The notes beneath the pieces were generated by a model. It saw only the letters and a program-made list of their open reading frames with translations, was not told the DNA's origin and ran no database searches. A DNA stretch of 64,000 bases. Origin: Staphylococcus arlettae (GTDB taxonomy: Bacteria; Bacillota; Bacilli; Staphylococcales; Staphylococcaceae). The DNA lies in the NCBI RefSeq assembly GCF_002902345.1, contig NZ_PPQB01000010.1, positions 151,185 to 215,184 on the forward strand, in the 5' to 3' direction. A program made the position numbers and the translations under genes. Of the stretch, positions 31,751 to 42,426 are shown piece after piece. Position 1 is the first letter of the stretch. Each line of letters opens with the position of its first letter.

Positions 31751-32215
31751 ATGACAAAAATAAGTATTGAATCATCTAATGTTTTATTAGATGTACAAGT
31801 AGAATCAGCGTCTGAAGCTTTGCAGCAATTATCGCAAACGCTTTTTCAAAATGGTTATGTCAAAGCAAGTTATGAGTCAGCCGTAATAGCACGAGAACAA
31901 GAATTTCCGACAGGTTTGCCAACGAATTATTGTGGTGTTGCTATTCCACATACAGACCCACAACATGTAAATGATAAAGCAATCGGTATTGCTGTATTGG
32001 CAGAAGCAGTTCCTTTCGTAATGATGGGGGAAACTGAAGCAACAACACCAGTAAAAATAATTTTTATGTTAGCTATGGACAAAGGTGATGCACAACTAAC
32101 ATTATTACAAAAACTCATGTCCCTTTTGCAAAATGATGAAACATTAGCAACGTTAGCCGAAGCAACAAATAAGGAAACGATTGTCAGAGTGATAGAACAA
32201 CAATTAGCAGAATAA
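31751..32215 (+). CDS. gatA: PTS galactitol/fructose-type EIIA component
   Basis: A 154-aa cytoplasmic phosphocarrier of the EIIA mannitol/fructose fold. The phosphorylated His is His67 in VAIPHTDP. It takes phosphate from HPr and passes it to GatB. GAGGTGCGCTTAG precedes the ATG, 17 bases after the regulator stop. The next ~90 bases contain a tight hairpin TTCTGGTG/CACCAGAA (32225-32246) that may protect or separate the upstream mRNA. Confidence 0.88.
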   Translation: MTKISIESSNVLLDVQVESASEALQQLSQTLFQNGYVKASYESAVIAREQEFPTGLPTNYCGVAIPHTDPQHVNDKAIGIAVLAEAVPFVMMGETEATTPVKIIFMLAMDKGDAQLTLLQKLMSLLQNDETLATLAEATNKETIVRVIEQQLAE

Positions 32216-32309
32216 TTTATTATGTTCTGGTGATACAACACCAGAAAAAATATTCGAATATTCTGAAATTAAATTATCAATAAATAGTTAATATTAGGAG
32301 GAGTTATTT

Positions 32310-32588
32310 ATGAAACAAGTATTAGTAGCATGTGGTGCAGGTATTGCAACTTCAACGGTGGTAAATAATGCAATTGAGGAAATGGCAAAAGAACACAATA
32401 TCAAGGTGGATTTGAAGCAAATTAAAATTACCGAAGTTGGACCTTATGAAGATACAGCAGATTTATTAGTTACTACTGCAATGACGAAAAAAGAATATCA
32501 TTTCCCAGTAATTAATGCACGTAATTTCTTAACAGGTATTGGTGTTGAAGATACTAAAAAAGAAATTTTAGAAGTGTTAAAACAATAA
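32310..32588 (+). CDS. gatB: PTS galactitol-type EIIB component
   Basis: A 92-aa EIIB with the phospho-acceptor Cys8 in VACGAGIATST, typical of galactitol-class EIIB. It hands phosphate to sugar bound at GatC. TAGGAGGAG precedes the ATG. It is followed by a terminator-like hairpin before gatC, which may set different expression for soluble and membrane parts. Confidence 0.9.
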   Translation: MKQVLVACGAGIATSTVVNNAIEEMAKEHNIKVDLKQIKITEVGPYEDTADLLVTTAMTKKEYHFPVINARNFLTGIGVEDTKKEILEVLKQ

Positions 32589-32605
32589 CAACTCAATAAA
32601 TTAGT

Positions 32606-32686
32606 AAAAAGGATCATTCAAAAATCATACTAGATAAACATAACGCATTATATTGTGATACAACCTAGTAAAAATGATCCTTTTTT
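32606..32686 (+). terminator. Terminator-like hairpin inside the gat operon
   Basis: AAAAAGGATCATT (32606-32618) pairs with AATGATCCTTTTTT (32673-32686), enclosing an inner ACTAG/CTAGT pair (about 32629 and 32665). A T-run ends it 20 bases before gatC. Confidence 0.6.
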
Positions 32687-32707
32687 ATAAAGGGATGGAG
32701 CGATTAT

Positions 32708-33967
32708 ATGGATACTTTTGTAGATTTTATTAAAGGGTTTTTAGATTTAGGAGCAACAGTAATTTTGCCTATCGTTATATTTTTATTGGGGCTCTTCTTT
32801 AGACAAAAGGTTGGCGCAGCATTTCGTTCAGGTTTGACGATTGGTGTAGCATTTGTCGGTATCTTTTTAGTAATTGATTTACTTGTGAAAAATTTAGGTC
32901 CTGCAGCACAAGCGATGGTTAAGAATTTAGGTGTTAGCTTAAATGTAATTGATGTAGGTTGGCCTGCCACTTCATCTATAGCATGGGCATCTAGTATTGC
33001 AGCCTTTATTATACCTTTAGGTATTTTAATCAATGTGGCTATGTTACTTACGAAAACAACTAAAACAATGAACGTTGATATTTGGAACTTTTGGCATTAT
33101 ACATTTTGTGGTGCCATGGTGTATGCAGTGTCGGGTAGTATTTGGCAAGCCTTAGTGGCAGCTGTAATTTTCCAAATTGTCTGCTTAAAAGTAGCAGATT
33201 GGACAGCGCCAATGATGAGTGAATTCTTTGATTTACCGGGAGTGTCATTAGCTACTGGTAGTACAATTTCATACGCTCCAGGAATCTTCTTAGTTAAAGG
33301 GCTTCAAAAAATACCTGGCTTAAAAAAATTAGAAGCAGACCCGGATACAATTCAAAAACGTTTTGGTGCTTTTGGTGAATCTATTTTTGTTGGACTGGTA
33401 TTAGGTCTAGCTATTGGTATTTTGGCCGGTTATGATCCAGGTAAAGTTATTAATTTAGGGATGTCAATGGCAGCAGTAATGGTATTAATGCCACGTATGG
33501 TAAAAATTTTAATGGAAGGTTTAATGCCTGTCTCGGAATCTGCACGTACTTGGTTGAATAAGCGATTTGGAGAACGTGAAATCTATATCGGACTAGATGC
33601 GGCAGTAGCACTCGGTCATCCAGCAGTCATTTCTACAGCATTAATTTTAGTGCCAGTTACAGTATTACTAGCAGTTATATTACCTGGTAACCAAGTATTA
33701 CCTTTTGGTGACTTAGCAACGATACCTTTTGTTGTAGCGTTTATCGTAGGAGCTGCACGTGGAAATATTATACATTCAGTTATTGTAGGTGCAATTATGA
33801 TTGCAATCTCTTTATATATTGCTACAGATGTTGCTCCGATATTTACAGAAATGGCAAGTGGCACAAATGTTGAAATGCCTAAGGGTAGTTCGCAAATTTC
33901 AAGTATTGACCAAGGCGGTAACATACTAAATTGGATTATTTATAAATTCTTCAATTTATTTAACTAG
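32708..33967 (+). CDS. gatC: PTS galactitol-type EIIC permease
   Basis: Membrane channel of 419 aa with about ten hydrophobic segments and EIIC-Gat motifs such as GWPATSSIAWAS near residue 80. It binds and carries the polyol while GatB phosphorylates it. AAGGGATGGAGCG precedes the ATG. It follows the intra-operon hairpin and is 17 bases from the next dehydrogenase. Confidence 0.9.
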   Translation: MDTFVDFIKGFLDLGATVILPIVIFLLGLFFRQKVGAAFRSGLTIGVAFVGIFLVIDLLVKNLGPAAQAMVKNLGVSLNVIDVGWPATSSIAWASSIAAFIIPLGILINVAMLLTKTTKTMNVDIWNFWHYTFCGAMVYAVSGSIWQALVAAVIFQIVCLKVADWTAPMMSEFFDLPGVSLATGSTISYAPGIFLVKGLQKIPGLKKLEADPDTIQKRFGAFGESIFVGLVLGLAIGILAGYDPGKVINLGMSMAAVMVLMPRMVKILMEGLMPVSESARTWLNKRFGEREIYIGLDAAVALGHPAVISTALILVPVTVLLAVILPGNQVLPFGDLATIPFVVAFIVGAARGNIIHSVIVGAIMIAISLYIATDVAPIFTEMASGTNVEMPKGSSQISSIDQGGNILNWIIYKFFNLFN

Positions 33968-33984
33968 TGGAGGAGTGAGACATA

Positions 33985-35016
33985 ATGAAAGGTTTAGTAA
34001 AAACGCAAGCTGGGTTTGGACATTTAGCATTACAAGAGCAAACAATTGCTGCTCTAGGTGACGACGAGATTAAAATAAAAGTACATTATGCGGGTGTATG
34101 TGGTACAGATATTCATACGTATGAGGGACACTACAACGTAAATTATCCAGTGACATTAGGTCATGAATTTGCTGGTGAAATTGTGGAATTAGGCAACAAT
34201 GTAGAAGGCTTTAACATTGGTGACCGTGTGACATCAGAGACAACGTATTATATTTGTGGACAATGCCAATATTGTGCTACAGGTGACTATAATTTATGCA
34301 GTAAAAGAAGGGGACTAGGAACGCAACAAGACGGTGCATTTGCTCCGTTTGTTATTGCACGAGCGGCAAGTGTACATCGATTACCAGACAACGTCACTTA
34401 TCAAGCTGCTGCAATGACTGAACCACTAGCTTGTGCACATCATGCCGTTGCTAAAATTGATGTTAAAAAAGGTGATAAAGCGGTAATTATGGGGCCCGGA
34501 CCGATTGGATTATTAGTTGCTCAAGTTGTGAAAAGCAAAGGTGCAGAGATTATTATTACTGGCTTAGACAATGATCAAGCGCGATTAGATAAAGCAGCTG
34601 CGTTACAACTAGACCATGTTGTAAATTTGCAACATACCAATTTGCAACAATACACTGACGATCTAACTTCAGGTTATGGTGTTGACATAGTTATTGAATG
34701 TTCAGGTGCGGTTCCAGCAGCTAACCAAGGATTATCCTTATTAAGAAAAAAAGGTAGTTTTGTACAATTAGGTATATTTAAAGACGATAAAATTGAATTT
34801 GATATGGATAAAGTAATTCAAAAAGAGATTACGGTGGTAGGTAGTCGAAGTCAAAAGCCAGCGGATTGGGAGCCATCATTACAATTACTTAGCGATGGTT
34901 CGGTCAACGCTGAGACTTTAGTTACTAAAATTTTGAACATTAGTGAATGGGATACCGCATACCAACATATAAAAAGTGGAGAAGGAATTAAAGTTTTACT
35001 CAAACCAGTGGAATAA
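33985..35016 (+). CDS. Zinc-dependent polyol/alcohol dehydrogenase
   Basis: Medium-chain dehydrogenase, 343 aa. Catalytic zinc ligands Cys39, His60, Glu61 and structural zinc Cys91, 94, 97, 105 are all present; the Rossmann glycines are GPGPIG near residue 170. It resembles sorbitol/threonine dehydrogenases. Position between gatC and gatD suggests a second polyol or polyol-phosphate substrate. GTGGAGGAG precedes the ATG. Exact substrate is not readable from sequence. Confidence 0.82.
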   Translation: MKGLVKTQAGFGHLALQEQTIAALGDDEIKIKVHYAGVCGTDIHTYEGHYNVNYPVTLGHEFAGEIVELGNNVEGFNIGDRVTSETTYYICGQCQYCATGDYNLCSKRRGLGTQQDGAFAPFVIARAASVHRLPDNVTYQAAAMTEPLACAHHAVAKIDVKKGDKAVIMGPGPIGLLVAQVVKSKGAEIIITGLDNDQARLDKAAALQLDHVVNLQHTNLQQYTDDLTSGYGVDIVIECSGAVPAANQGLSLLRKKGSFVQLGIFKDDKIEFDMDKVIQKEITVVGSRSQKPADWEPSLQLLSDGSVNAETLVTKILNISEWDTAYQHIKSGEGIKVLLKPVE

Positions 35017-35039
35017 TACGTTAAGAGGGAGACGATACT

Positions 35040-35195
35040 ATGGTCGAAGCTATGTTAGATTTTATGATTGGACCGATGAGACAGCTTACAGACGTCTATA
35101 TGGAACATCAATTGATATGTAATACTGCTGTGATTGCGAGTTATTTTGCAGCTATATTTGTGAAAAAACAAAGGGTAAAGCAAGATAATAGTTAA
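35040..35195 (+). CDS. 51-residue membrane peptide in the gat operon
   Basis: A short gene: ATG 35040 preceded by AGAGGGAGA at good spacing, ending TAA 35193-35195. The peptide begins MVEAMLDFMIGPMRQ, has one hydrophobic helix (about residues 25-41) and a basic tail KKQRVKQDNS, so a single-pass protein with a cytoplasmic C-terminus is likely. It lies between the two dehydrogenase genes with no other use of the space. Not recognised; a small PTS accessory or regulator is conceivable. Confidence 0.65.
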   Translation: MVEAMLDFMIGPMRQLTDVYMEHQLICNTAVIASYFAAIFVKKQRVKQDNS

Positions 35196-35248
35196 AATAA
35201 GATAGCACCGGTGTGTTTTAAGCTACCTTTTAGGGAAAGAGGGATGAT

Positions 35249-36289
35249 ATGAAGGCTTTGAATTTATATGGTGTTGAGGATATCAGATGCGAAGAGACAG
35301 TAATGCCAACGATTGTTAATCCAGATGATATACTGATAGAGGTTAAAGCAACGGGTATTTGCGGTTCTGATAGTTCAAGATATAAAAAATTAGGACCTTA
35401 TATTAAAGGTATGACGTTTGGTCATGAATTTTCAGGGGTTGTCGCTGCTGTAGGGGCAGATGTGTCAACGGTGAATAAAGGTGATGCAGTCGTTGGTTGT
35501 CCTGCCATCGTTTGTTATGAGTGTGAATACTGTGAAAGAGGTGAGTATGCACGCTGTAACAATTTATTTGTGACAGGCTCATATCGACCAGGATCATTTG
35601 CTCAATATATTTGCTTGCCAGAAAGTAATGTCTTACCTATGGATGAAGCTATTGGATTTGAGCAAGGTGCTATGATAGAGCCGTCCGCAGTGGTGGCACA
35701 TGGTTTTTATCAGTCACAAATTAAACCTGGAGATACAGTTGCGATAATAGGTTGTGGTAGCATTGGCTTACTTGCAGTACAATGGGCAAAAATATTTGGT
35801 GCAGCACAAATCATTGCCATAGATATTGATGATAATAAATTGACGCTTGCACAACAATTCGGTGCCGATATTTTAATTAATTCACACACACAATCATTGG
35901 CACAACAAAAAGAGCAATTGTTTCCCTCTGGTGTTGATTTAGCTGTTGAATCTGCGGGGGCGCCACAAACGATAAACGATGCCTTGATGTTGCCCCAAAA
36001 AGGTGGCGAAGTAATCTTAATAGGTATTCCTTATGCTGATATGGTTATTGAACGTCAATACTTTGAAAAAATATTACGCAATGAATTAAATGTTATAGGT
36101 TCTTGGAATGGTATATCTAGTCCGTTTCCAGGTAAAGAATGGAAAGTCACATTACATTATATGGCTACAGGTGACTTAAATGTAAAACCAATGATTACCA
36201 CAAGAGTGGCTTTAGATGAAGGACCAGAAATATTTGATAAACTCGTAAATCATAAAGAAAAGTACAATAAAATTATGTTTATTCCATAA
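35249..36289 (+). CDS. gatD: Galactitol-1-phosphate 5-dehydrogenase
   Basis: Zinc medium-chain dehydrogenase, 346 aa, oxidising galactitol-1-phosphate to tagatose-6-phosphate with NAD. Catalytic ligands Cys38, His59, Glu60; structural Cys89, 92, 95, 103; nucleotide loop GCGSIG near residue 170. The TFGHEFSGVV and PSAVVAHG regions resemble GatD. AAGAGGGATGAT precedes the ATG. Final gene of the operon; tagatose-6-phosphate would be used by enzymes encoded elsewhere. Confidence 0.85.
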   Translation: MKALNLYGVEDIRCEETVMPTIVNPDDILIEVKATGICGSDSSRYKKLGPYIKGMTFGHEFSGVVAAVGADVSTVNKGDAVVGCPAIVCYECEYCERGEYARCNNLFVTGSYRPGSFAQYICLPESNVLPMDEAIGFEQGAMIEPSAVVAHGFYQSQIKPGDTVAIIGCGSIGLLAVQWAKIFGAAQIIAIDIDDNKLTLAQQFGADILINSHTQSLAQQKEQLFPSGVDLAVESAGAPQTINDALMLPQKGGEVILIGIPYADMVIERQYFEKILRNELNVIGSWNGISSPFPGKEWKVTLHYMATGDLNVKPMITTRVALDEGPEIFDKLVNHKEKYNKIMFIP

Positions 36290-36301
36290 CTAACAAAAAA
36301 C

Positions 36302-36345
36302 CAGTGCTATATTTTATCATTATAAAATGTGGCGCTGTTTTTTAT
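36302..36345 (+). terminator. Terminator of the gat operon
   Basis: CAGTGCTATATTTTA (from 36302) pairs with TAAAATGTGGCGCTG (to 36337) using G-U pairs, followed by six Ts. Confidence 0.8.
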
Positions 36346-36579
36346 TGTTATAAAGAGGATGATTGCTAAATCTTAAAAAATTTTATAATTTAGAAGTTAG
36401 TTTGTATAAAGCATATTTTTTTATGTATAATGAAGTGTCTAATAACGTTACCATTTACGATGCACATTGATTTATAATAAATAGAAAATTTTAAAGATAG
36501 TTTTTTATATGGATAATCGCATCTTTTTGATATGATATTAACATGATAAGAATAGGAAAAACATTATTGAGGTGAACCT

Positions 36580-37524
36580 ATGTTAACGACTAAAAATTTA
36601 GTGGAACGGTTTGATTTGGAATTAATTGCAGGGGAAGCGGGTTTAGAAAATCAGATTAAAAACACTGATATTTCCAGACCAGGATTAGAAATGGCAGGTT
36701 ATTTCTCTCACTATGCATCAGATCGTATTCAATTATTAGGAACAACTGAATTGTCATTTTATAATCTATTGCCCGATGAGGAACGTAAAGGCAGAATGCG
36801 CAAATTGTGCCGTCCAGAAACACCAGCAATTATTATAACACGTGACTTAGAACCACCAGAGGAATTAGTAGAAGCAGCGAAAGAATTAGATACGCCGTTA
36901 ATTACATCAAAAGATGCGACAACACAATTGATGAGCCGTCTAACGACTTATTTGGAGCATGAATTAGCACGTACAACATCACTACATGGCGTGCTTGTTG
37001 ATGTTTATGGTGTAGGAGTTTTAATTACAGGTGATTCTGGTATTGGGAAAAGTGAAACTGCATTAGAGCTTGTGAAGCGCGGTCACCGTTTAGTAGCAGA
37101 CGATAATGTTGAAATTAGAGAAATTAGTAAAGATGAATTAATAGGAAAGCCACCGAAATTAATCGAACATTTATTAGAAATCCGAGGTTTAGGTATTATT
37201 AATGTTATGACATTGTTTGGTGCAGGTGCCATTTTAACGGAAAAACGTATTCGTTTAAATATTCATTTGGAAAATTGGCATGAAGATAAATTGTATGATC
37301 GTGTTGGTTTGAATGAAGAAAAATTACAAATTTTAGATAACGAAATTACTAAAAAGACGATACCAGTTCGACCGGGCCGAAATGTCGCTGTTATTTTAGA
37401 AGTTGCAGCTATGAACTATCGTTTGAATATTATGGGGATTAATACTGCTGAAGAATTTAACGACCGTTTAAATGCAGAGATTTTACGAAATGGTAATCAG
37501 AATGAGAGGGACTCAAAAGAATGA
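36580..37524 (+). CDS. hprK: HPr kinase/phosphorylase
   Basis: Bifunctional enzyme of 314 aa that phosphorylates or dephosphorylates Ser46 of HPr, the switch of carbon catabolite control through CcpA. The P-loop GDSGIGKS spans residues 151-158; the family signature [10 protein letters not shown] lies near residue 203. TTGAGGTGAACC precedes the ATG. It overlaps lgt by 4 bases and heads an operon of hprK, lgt, an acetyltransferase and a TPR protein. The ~290 bases upstream carry only AT-rich leader. Confidence 0.96.
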   Translation: MLTTKNLVERFDLELIAGEAGLENQIKNTDISRPGLEMAGYFSHYASDRIQLLGTTELSFYNLLPDEERKGRMRKLCRPETPAIIITRDLEPPEELVEAAKELDTPLITSKDATTQLMSRLTTYLEHELARTTSLHGVLVDVYGVGVLITGDSGIGKSETALELVKRGHRLVADDNVEIREISKDELIGKPPKLIEHLLEIRGLGIINVMTLFGAGAILTEKRIRLNIHLENWHEDKLYDRVGLNEEKLQILDNEITKKTIPVRPGRNVAVILEVAAMNYRLNIMGINTAEEFNDRLNAEILRNGNQNERDSKE

Positions 37525-38354
37525 TGTTAAGCTATATAGATCCCATTGCATTTGAACTAGGGCCATTAGCTGTACGATGGTATGGTGTGATAATTGCTGT
37601 AGGCATATTACTAGGCTATTTTATTGCACAGGCAAGTGTGCAACGTGTTGGCCATGATAAAGATACACTTGTAGATATAATCTTTTGGAGTGCTATTTTT
37701 GGATTTATAGTAGCACGTTTATACTTTGTTATATTCCAATGGCCGTATTATATACAAAACCCTATAGAAATACCGATGATTTGGCATGGTGGTATTGCAA
37801 TACACGGTGGATTAATAGGTGGTTTTGTTACCGGTATTATTTTATGTAAAATTAAAAATTTAAATCCTTTTCAAATTGGTGATGTTATAGCGCCAAGTAT
37901 GATTTTAGGTCAAGGTATAGGTAGATGGGGAAACTTTGTAAACCATGAAGCACACGGTGGTCCAGTGTCACGTACATTTTTAGAAAATTTACATATACCG
38001 GATTTTATAATCAACAACATGTATATTGATGGTAAATATTACCATCCTACATTCTTATATGAATCTGTATGGGATATTTTAGGTTTCATAGTATTAATTG
38101 TATTACGCAAACATTTAAGAGTTGGAGATACATTCTGTCTATACCTTATCTGGTATTCAATTGGACGATTCTTTGTAGAAGGTATGAGAACGGATAGTCT
38201 GATGTTGACAGAAGGTATACGTGTAGCGCAATTGATGTCTGTTATATTAATTATTGTTGGCATTGCAATCATGATTATCAGACGTGTGAAATACGACTCA
38301 CCGCGTTATCGTGAAGCGGGAGCACTAAGTTGGCCAACTAAAAAGGCGAAGTGA
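37521..38354 (+). CDS. lgt: Prolipoprotein diacylglyceryl transferase
   Basis: Membrane enzyme, 277 aa, about seven helices, attaching diacylglycerol to the lipobox Cys of prolipoproteins (SstD and the EMYY protein here are clients). The signature [14 protein letters not shown] near residue 135 and [13 protein letters not shown] near 90 are intact. The start is one of two tandem ATGs (37521 or 37524) overlapping the hprK stop. Confidence 0.96.
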   Translation: MMLSYIDPIAFELGPLAVRWYGVIIAVGILLGYFIAQASVQRVGHDKDTLVDIIFWSAIFGFIVARLYFVIFQWPYYIQNPIEIPMIWHGGIAIHGGLIGGFVTGIILCKIKNLNPFQIGDVIAPSMILGQGIGRWGNFVNHEAHGGPVSRTFLENLHIPDFIINNMYIDGKYYHPTFLYESVWDILGFIVLIVLRKHLRVGDTFCLYLIWYSIGRFFVEGMRTDSLMLTEGIRVAQLMSVILIIVGIAIMIIRRVKYDSPRYREAGALSWPTKKAK

Positions 38355-38362
38355 GATAAAAC

Positions 38363-38842
38363 ATGAGAAATGTTAAAAAAATAGCTGTATTAGGGAAAAA
38401 TCCACTATGGCACATGTATCGATATGTTAAAAAAGTTAAGATCTTTAAACAAACTATAGTCATTGAACTATGTCGCTTTGTACCAAGTGTACGTTTGAAA
38501 CATTTTCTTTATCGACATGTCTTGCATATGAAAGTAGGTGCTAATACTGCATTTGCTTATAAAGTGATACCGGATATTTTGTACCCAGAATACATTACAA
38601 TTGGAAAAAATTGTGTTGTCGGTTACAATACTACAATTTTAACGCATGAATTTTTAGTAGATGAGTTTAGAACAGGTAAAGTAATTATCGGGAACGATAC
38701 TTTAATTGGTGCGAATTGTACGATATTGCCTGGTGTGGTCATAGGTTCAAATGTTAAGGTGGGTGCTGGAGCTGTTGTAAGTAAAGACATACCTGACAAT
38801 GCATTTGCCTATGGAAATCCATTGCATATTGTGAAACAATAA
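38363..38842 (+). CDS. Left-handed beta-helix acyltransferase (YvoF-like)
   Basis: A 159-aa hexapeptide-repeat acetyltransferase: repeats such as [19 protein letters not shown] and [19 protein letters not shown] occupy residues 75-135, with His in LTHE as probable catalytic base. Its place after hprK-lgt matches yvoF of Bacillus. Substrate unknown. Eight bases separate it from lgt; the ribosome site (GTGAG) is weak, so coupling is likely. Confidence 0.82.
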   Translation: MRNVKKIAVLGKNPLWHMYRYVKKVKIFKQTIVIELCRFVPSVRLKHFLYRHVLHMKVGANTAFAYKVIPDILYPEYITIGKNCVVGYNTTILTHEFLVDEFRTGKVIIGNDTLIGANCTILPGVVIGSNVKVGAGAVVSKDIPDNAFAYGNPLHIVKQ

Positions 38843-38871
38843 AAAGAACTTGCTAAAGGAGGTGAGCATGG

Positions 38872-40308
38872 ATGGCACATAACGACAAAATTATATCAAT
38901 GAAGTTAGACGCTGATTTTTATAAACGCAGAGGCGAATCAAAATTTGAACAACAGGATTATAATAAAGCGGCAACGTTTTTTAGAAAAGTGCTTGAAATG
39001 TCACCTCAAGATTTTGATGTTAAAGTCAGTTATGCCACGTGTTTAGTGAAATTAGGTCAAGGCCAAAGAGCTGAAAGACTGTTTTATGAAAGTGTTGCAC
39101 AAAATGAATTTGTTGCCGAAAGTTTCTATCAATTAAGTCAGTTAAACATTGAGTTAAATGAACCAAACAAGGCTTTCTTGTTTGGTATTAATTATGTATT
39201 AGTTTCAAATGATGACGAATACCAAACGCAACTAGATGAAATGTTTGAAGTGTCGTATAGTTCAGAGCACGATATTGAACAAGAAAGTCAACTCTTTGCA
39301 ATACAACTAATTTTTCAATATTTATTTTCACAAGGACGTTTACCAGAAGCGAAAGCATATATTCTACGTCAGAATGCAGTGATTCAACAACATAAAATTA
39401 TTCGTAATTTATTAGCAATGTGTTATTTGTATTTAAACGAATATGATATAGCTAAGACTATGTTTGAACAATTATTATCTGAAGATGCTACAGATATGCA
39501 CGCGTTGTGTCATTACACGTTGTTACTATACAACACTAAAGAAAAAGAAAAATATCAACAATATTTAAAGTTACTAGGAAAAGTAGTGCCAATGAATGAA
39601 GATGAAGCTTTTAAATTAGGCATCGTCTTAAGTTATTTGAAAGAATATCAAGCTTCGCAAAACCTCTTATTGCCTCTTTATAAAAAAGGTAAGTTTCTGT
39701 CGATTCAAATGTATAATGCTTTAAGTTTTAATCATTATTATTTAGATCAGTTAGAGGATAGTAAATTCTTTTGGTCAAAACTTCAAGAAATATCAAAAGT
39801 AGACATGGGCTATGCCCCGTGGAAAATTGAAGAAAGTAAAGATTATTTTAACAATCAAATTCTACCTTTATTGTTGAATGATGATAGTCATCATCGATTA
39901 TATGGCATATTTTTACTAAATCAATTAAAGGGCAGAGAAGTATTGCTCACGGAAGAAATATGGTCGATTTTAGAAACAATGAATGATTATGAAAAATTGT
40001 ATCTCACATATTTAATCCAAGGATTGAAATTAACAAAATTAGATTTTATTCACCGTGGATTGTTAAAACTATATGAAACACAACACTTGAAACAAGATGA
40101 AGAATTGTTTATTGTATGGATTGATCAAGCCGAAGCAATAATCGCAGACAATAAAGATTTAACACATGTTGAATGGTATCTTGCAGCATTTGCATATATA
40201 CATTATCAACATAAAAATAAAAAATTAACGAAACAACAAGTTATGGATTGGTTCGAAGTGACACGCTATCGCTTAGATCAAACCATTCAATATCTCATGA
40301 GCATATAA
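38872..40308 (+). CDS. TPR-repeat protein
   Basis: A 478-aa protein of repeated helix pairs. TPR-like units are clear at residues 12-80 (YKRRGESKFEQQDYNKAATF) and about 170-225. No catalytic motif and no signal peptide, so a cytosolic scaffold is likely. It resembles YvcD, which also sits before trxB in Bacillus. AAAGGAGGTGAG fits ATG 38872; the out-of-frame ATG 38868 stops after four codons. Confidence 0.8.
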   Translation: MAHNDKIISMKLDADFYKRRGESKFEQQDYNKAATFFRKVLEMSPQDFDVKVSYATCLVKLGQGQRAERLFYESVAQNEFVAESFYQLSQLNIELNEPNKAFLFGINYVLVSNDDEYQTQLDEMFEVSYSSEHDIEQESQLFAIQLIFQYLFSQGRLPEAKAYILRQNAVIQQHKIIRNLLAMCYLYLNEYDIAKTMFEQLLSEDATDMHALCHYTLLLYNTKEKEKYQQYLKLLGKVVPMNEDEAFKLGIVLSYLKEYQASQNLLLPLYKKGKFLSIQMYNALSFNHYYLDQLEDSKFFWSKLQEISKVDMGYAPWKIEESKDYFNNQILPLLLNDDSHHRLYGIFLLNQLKGREVLLTEEIWSILETMNDYEKLYLTYLIQGLKLTKLDFIHRGLLKLYETQHLKQDEELFIVWIDQAEAIIADNKDLTHVEWYLAAFAYIHYQHKNKKLTKQQVMDWFEVTRYRLDQTIQYLMSI

Positions 40309-40355
40309 GTTTAAGAAATGCAAGAAATAATATATAATGCGCATAATGAATATAA

Positions 40356-41315
<960 letters not shown>

Positions 41316-41331
41316 TTAGCAACTAAGAAAT

Positions 41332-41384
41332 AGCTAGTGTGAGGACTTACAGTTAAAGTAACGTAAACTTGCACTAGCTTTTTT
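41332..41384 (+). terminator. Terminator after trxB
   Basis: AGCTAGTG (41332-41339) pairs with CACTAGCT (41372-41379), then TTTTT. Confidence 0.8.
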
Positions 41385-41505
41385 ATGTTTTGCTGTCCAT
41401 CATGTAGTAAAATTACTATCGTGCAATTGAAATTTGTTGTAAAATATATTACGATAGCATGATTGTGTCCAAATAACATATTAAACAATGGATGGTGTAT
41501 AACAA

Positions 41506-42426
41506 ATGCAACATAAAGAAAAGGAAATCGTAAAAAGTGAATTATTAGTGATTACTGGCTTATCCGGAGCTGGAAAGTCTTTAGTAATTCAAAGTTTAGA
41601 AGATATTGGTTATTTTTGTGTCGATAATTTACCGCCGATATTATTGCCTAAATTTGTAGAATTAATGGAACAAGGTAATCCATCACTACAAAAGGTTGCC
41701 ATCGCCATTGATTTAAGAGGAAAAGAACTGTTCAAATCATTAGTGCAGGAAATGGACCAAATTAAAAGTCGTGGAGACGTTATTGTTGATTTAATGTTTT
41801 TAGAAGCTACTACGGAAAAGTTAGTATCTCGTTATAAAGAAACCCGTAGAGCGCATCCACTTAATGATAACGGTCAACGCCCACTTATGGAATCTATTGA
41901 GGAAGAACGCTATCTGCTTACTGAAATTCGCAGCTTAGCGAATTACATTATTGATACATCAAATATTAAACCTAAAGAACTTAAAAGTCGTGTGAATGAT
42001 TATTTTAATAATGATAATTTTGAAACGTTTAGTATTAATGTAACGAGTTTTGGTTTTAAACACGGTATGCAAATCGATGCTGATTTAGTGTTTGATGTTC
42101 GCTTTTTACCTAATCCGTACTATGTAGAATCTTTAAGACCACTAACAGGTGAAGATGAGGCAGTTTATAAATATGTTATGAAATGGAAAGAAACAACTAT
42201 TTTTTATGAGAAATTGATGGACTTATTAAAATTTATGATTCCAGGATATAAAAAAGAAGGGAAGACACAGCTTGTGATTGCTTTAGGTTGTACAGGCGGA
42301 CAGCATCGCTCCGTCGCTTTAGCGAAACGTATTGGAGAATCGCTAAGAGAAAGTTTTGACTATAACGTTTATGTTCATCATAGAGATGCACATATTGAAA
42401 GTGGCGAACAAAATGGAAAAAATTAA
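41506..42426 (+). CDS. rapZ: RNase adapter / nucleotide-binding protein RapZ (YvcJ)
   Basis: A 306-aa P-loop protein; Walker A GLSGAGKS at residues 18-25, Walker B-like DNLPP near 42, and the C-terminal [13 protein letters not shown] near 265. RapZ regulates amino-sugar metabolism through a small RNA in enterobacteria; in Firmicutes it binds UDP-GlcNAc-like ligands and affects competence. The ribosome site (GGATGGTG) is modest. It overlaps yvcK by 14 bases, forming rapZ-yvcK-whiA. Confidence 0.93.
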   Translation: MQHKEKEIVKSELLVITGLSGAGKSLVIQSLEDIGYFCVDNLPPILLPKFVELMEQGNPSLQKVAIAIDLRGKELFKSLVQEMDQIKSRGDVIVDLMFLEATTEKLVSRYKETRRAHPLNDNGQRPLMESIEEERYLLTEIRSLANYIIDTSNIKPKELKSRVNDYFNNDNFETFSINVTSFGFKHGMQIDADLVFDVRFLPNPYYVESLRPLTGEDEAVYKYVMKWKETTIFYEKLMDLLKFMIPGYKKEGKTQLVIALGCTGGQHRSVALAKRIGESLRESFDYNVYVHHRDAHIESGEQNGKN

